From contig NC_079514.1 in NCBI RefSeq assembly GCF_000801105.2, positions 3,534,001 to 3,598,000 of the forward strand: a DNA stretch of 64,000 bases. The letters run 5' to 3'. The notes below the pieces were generated by a model, which was given only the letters and a program-made list of their open reading frames with translations, did not search any database and was not told the origin of the DNA. The translations under genes were made by a program, and so were the position numbers. Position 1 is the first letter of the stretch, and each line of letters begins with the position of its first letter. Positions 62,738 to 64,000 of the stretch are shown here, piece by piece. This stretch comes from Raphanus sativus (Eukaryota > Streptophyta > Magnoliopsida > Brassicales > Brassicaceae).

Positions 62738-62934
62738 GATTTAATGGGAGGTTATTAGGGTGAAGTTATTAGCGGAATATAAGAAACGGTCTCTTAATTT
62801 TTAACTAAAGAAACTAAGAACTGGTTTTTAAATATATTATTTAATAACAGTTTTTTAATTTTTTTAGTTAAAAATTAAGAAACGGTTTTTTATATTCCAA
62901 TAAGAATTCCACTCTAAAAATTCTCCATTAATCA
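62738..62934. mobile_element. Fold-back MITE
   Basis: The two halves are inverted copies over most of their length: the left half contains GGAATATAAGAAACGG and CTTAATTTTTAACTAAA, and the right half contains their complements. The outer ends read GATTTAATGGGAG and, inverted, GATTAATGGAGAA. A TTAA-like target site is possible. There is no coding frame. Confidence 0.6.
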
Positions 62935-62992
62935 TACAGACATAAATTACTATACCAATTGCGACATATGTTAAATTGATAGTTGATGAAAC

Positions 62993-63199
62993 CAGTGGCG
63001 GATTTAGAAACAGAATTTACCGGATCAAAACTATATCCATATAAAGTTATTGGAAGATTTGCAATTATGAAGTGGGTCAAACCATTAAAAGTGAACCAAT
63101 TGATTCATATTATCTTGCAATTATATGCTTATATTAGATAAAAATTTAGAATTGACATGATCAATTGATCCACATGCCTTTTCATCGGCTCCGCCACTG
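62993..63199. mobile_element. hAT-like MITE, second copy of the CAGTGGCGGA family
   Basis: A 207-base element has inverted ends CAGTGGCGGAT and CAGTGGCGGAG, flanked by GATGAAAC (62985-62992) and GATGAGAC (63200-63207), one mismatch in eight. Its right third shares the AATTGACATG...TCAA block with the copy at 55039-55211. Confidence 0.72.
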
Positions 63200-63384
63200 G
63201 ATGAGACTTAATATTAATGCTTCAACAGGCATGCTCTAGCCCAATCAAAATTAATTTTAACTTAAAATTCTATGATTGATGAATAAACATAATTTTGACC
63301 TGATGTGTGGTTTTAGCATGGATTTTCTCTAACTGTTTTTCTTTTTTCATTCTGCCTCATTGTCGCATAAACATTGCATTTGAA

Positions 63385-64000
63385 TCTCTATAATATTATT
63401 TGAGAAGTCAGTTTCCTATGTGTCGCGCTCACGTTAACTCTCACGATAGTTGATTACATTGATACCTTTAATGAAGAAAAAAAATACTATATTTAAATAC
63501 TATTATTCATTTTTATTTAGTTTCCTTTTCAAAAATTTTCCAAATAATATATAATAAAAAGGAAACATTTATAAAGTTTAAAAATCGAATTTAAAAACGA
63601 AAATATATGTATAAATAATATTATTTCATTAAAAAGGAAATTTCACAAAATAGTAAAATTCTATTTAAAAATAACATAAAATATACTTTCTTTATATTTA
63701 TATTTTCACAGACTATCTTTATATTAGAAAAATAAATATTATTTCTTATAAAACATAATTTTAAACAGTACAACAATATATCAATATATTTTCAAAGTAA
63801 TAGAAATATTTTTTTATATATCTATATATTGTTTTAGATGATTACATAAAATAATTAAGTAACATAAACTAATAGATGTTTTACTGCTTATTTTAGAGAG
63901 ATATCAAAAAAACTATAAAAAAAATTAACAAGAAACATCTTTTGATCAAATAATTATAAAATATTTTAAAACAACATCGCACTATATACTTTAAAGAGGT
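63385..64000 (+). mobile_element. 5' part of a Helitron, continuing past the window
   Basis: It starts TCTCTATAATATTATTTGAG after a host A and closely follows, in opposite orientation, the first roughly 600 bases of the element at 29759-31257. The 3' hairpin and CTRR end would lie beyond the window. Confidence 0.65.

Overview
This window is nuclear DNA from a crucifer, most likely Brassica (rapa, oleracea or napus type). Genes have many short introns with GT..AG ends, intergenic DNA is AT-rich and full of short transposons, and most predicted proteins look like orthologues of Arabidopsis chromosome 4 genes in the At4g29590-At4g29900 interval. Locus names come from memory of those families and were not checked by a search. 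No tRNA, rRNA, CRISPR or prokaryotic feature was seen.

Layout. 1-2.2 kb: intergenic. 2.2-9.7 kb: ACA10-type Ca2+-ATPase with 34 coding exons (+). 10.4-12.6 kb: Rieske oxygenase resembling choline monooxygenase (-). 13.4-14.6 kb: PIRL7-type leucine-rich-repeat protein (+). 14.9-15.4 kb: OSTC-type oligosaccharyltransferase subunit (-). 15.6-16.1 kb: hAT-like element. 16.5-17.25 kb: TMEM230/DUF872 protein (+). 18.0-19.2 kb: intronless F-box/kelch gene (+). 20.3-24.0 kb: 3' two thirds of a Ser/Arg-rich nuclear-type protein (-), running into a 100-N gap at 24265-24364. 24.4-25.5 kb: 5' part of a SAM-dependent methyltransferase (-) running into the same gap, with several broken frames. 25.6-31.8 kb: transposon-rich, with Helitron candidates. 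31.9-32.9 kb: cytidine deaminase (+). 33.4-34.7 kb: ACHT2-type atypical thioredoxin (-). 35.3-36.7 kb: nucleotide pyrophosphatase/phosphodiesterase (-). 38.1-38.8 kb: truncated LINE. 45.1-46.6 kb: PAO5-type polyamine oxidase (-). 51.7-52.4 kb: TMEM258/OST5-type subunit (-). 52.7-55.5 kb: TRIM-like LTR array with a nested MITE. 56.6-59.7 kb: CKX4-type cytokinin dehydrogenase (+). 60.3-62.3 kb: BAHD acyltransferase (-). 62.7-64.0 kb: MITEs and a Helitron end.

The gene order suggests one ancestral block cut at the gap. Left of the gap the Arabidopsis equivalents run in descending order (29900 to 29790); right of it they ascend from 29590 to 29740. Either a real inversion breakpoint or a wrongly oriented contig lies at the gap. 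The broken frames in the methyltransferase exons beside the gap favour poor sequence at a contig end, but pseudogenisation is possible.

The genes are ordinary housekeeping and hormone/polyamine genes and do not form a pathway cluster. Two encode small membrane subunits of the same ER oligosaccharyltransferase; ACA10, PAO5 and CKX4 act in calcium, polyamine and cytokinin homeostasis. The most unusual signal is not a gene. At a dozen or more sites a 12-18 bp direct duplication brackets an 8-24 nt A- or T-rich insert, which looks like target-primed retrotransposition that copied little more than a poly(A) tail.
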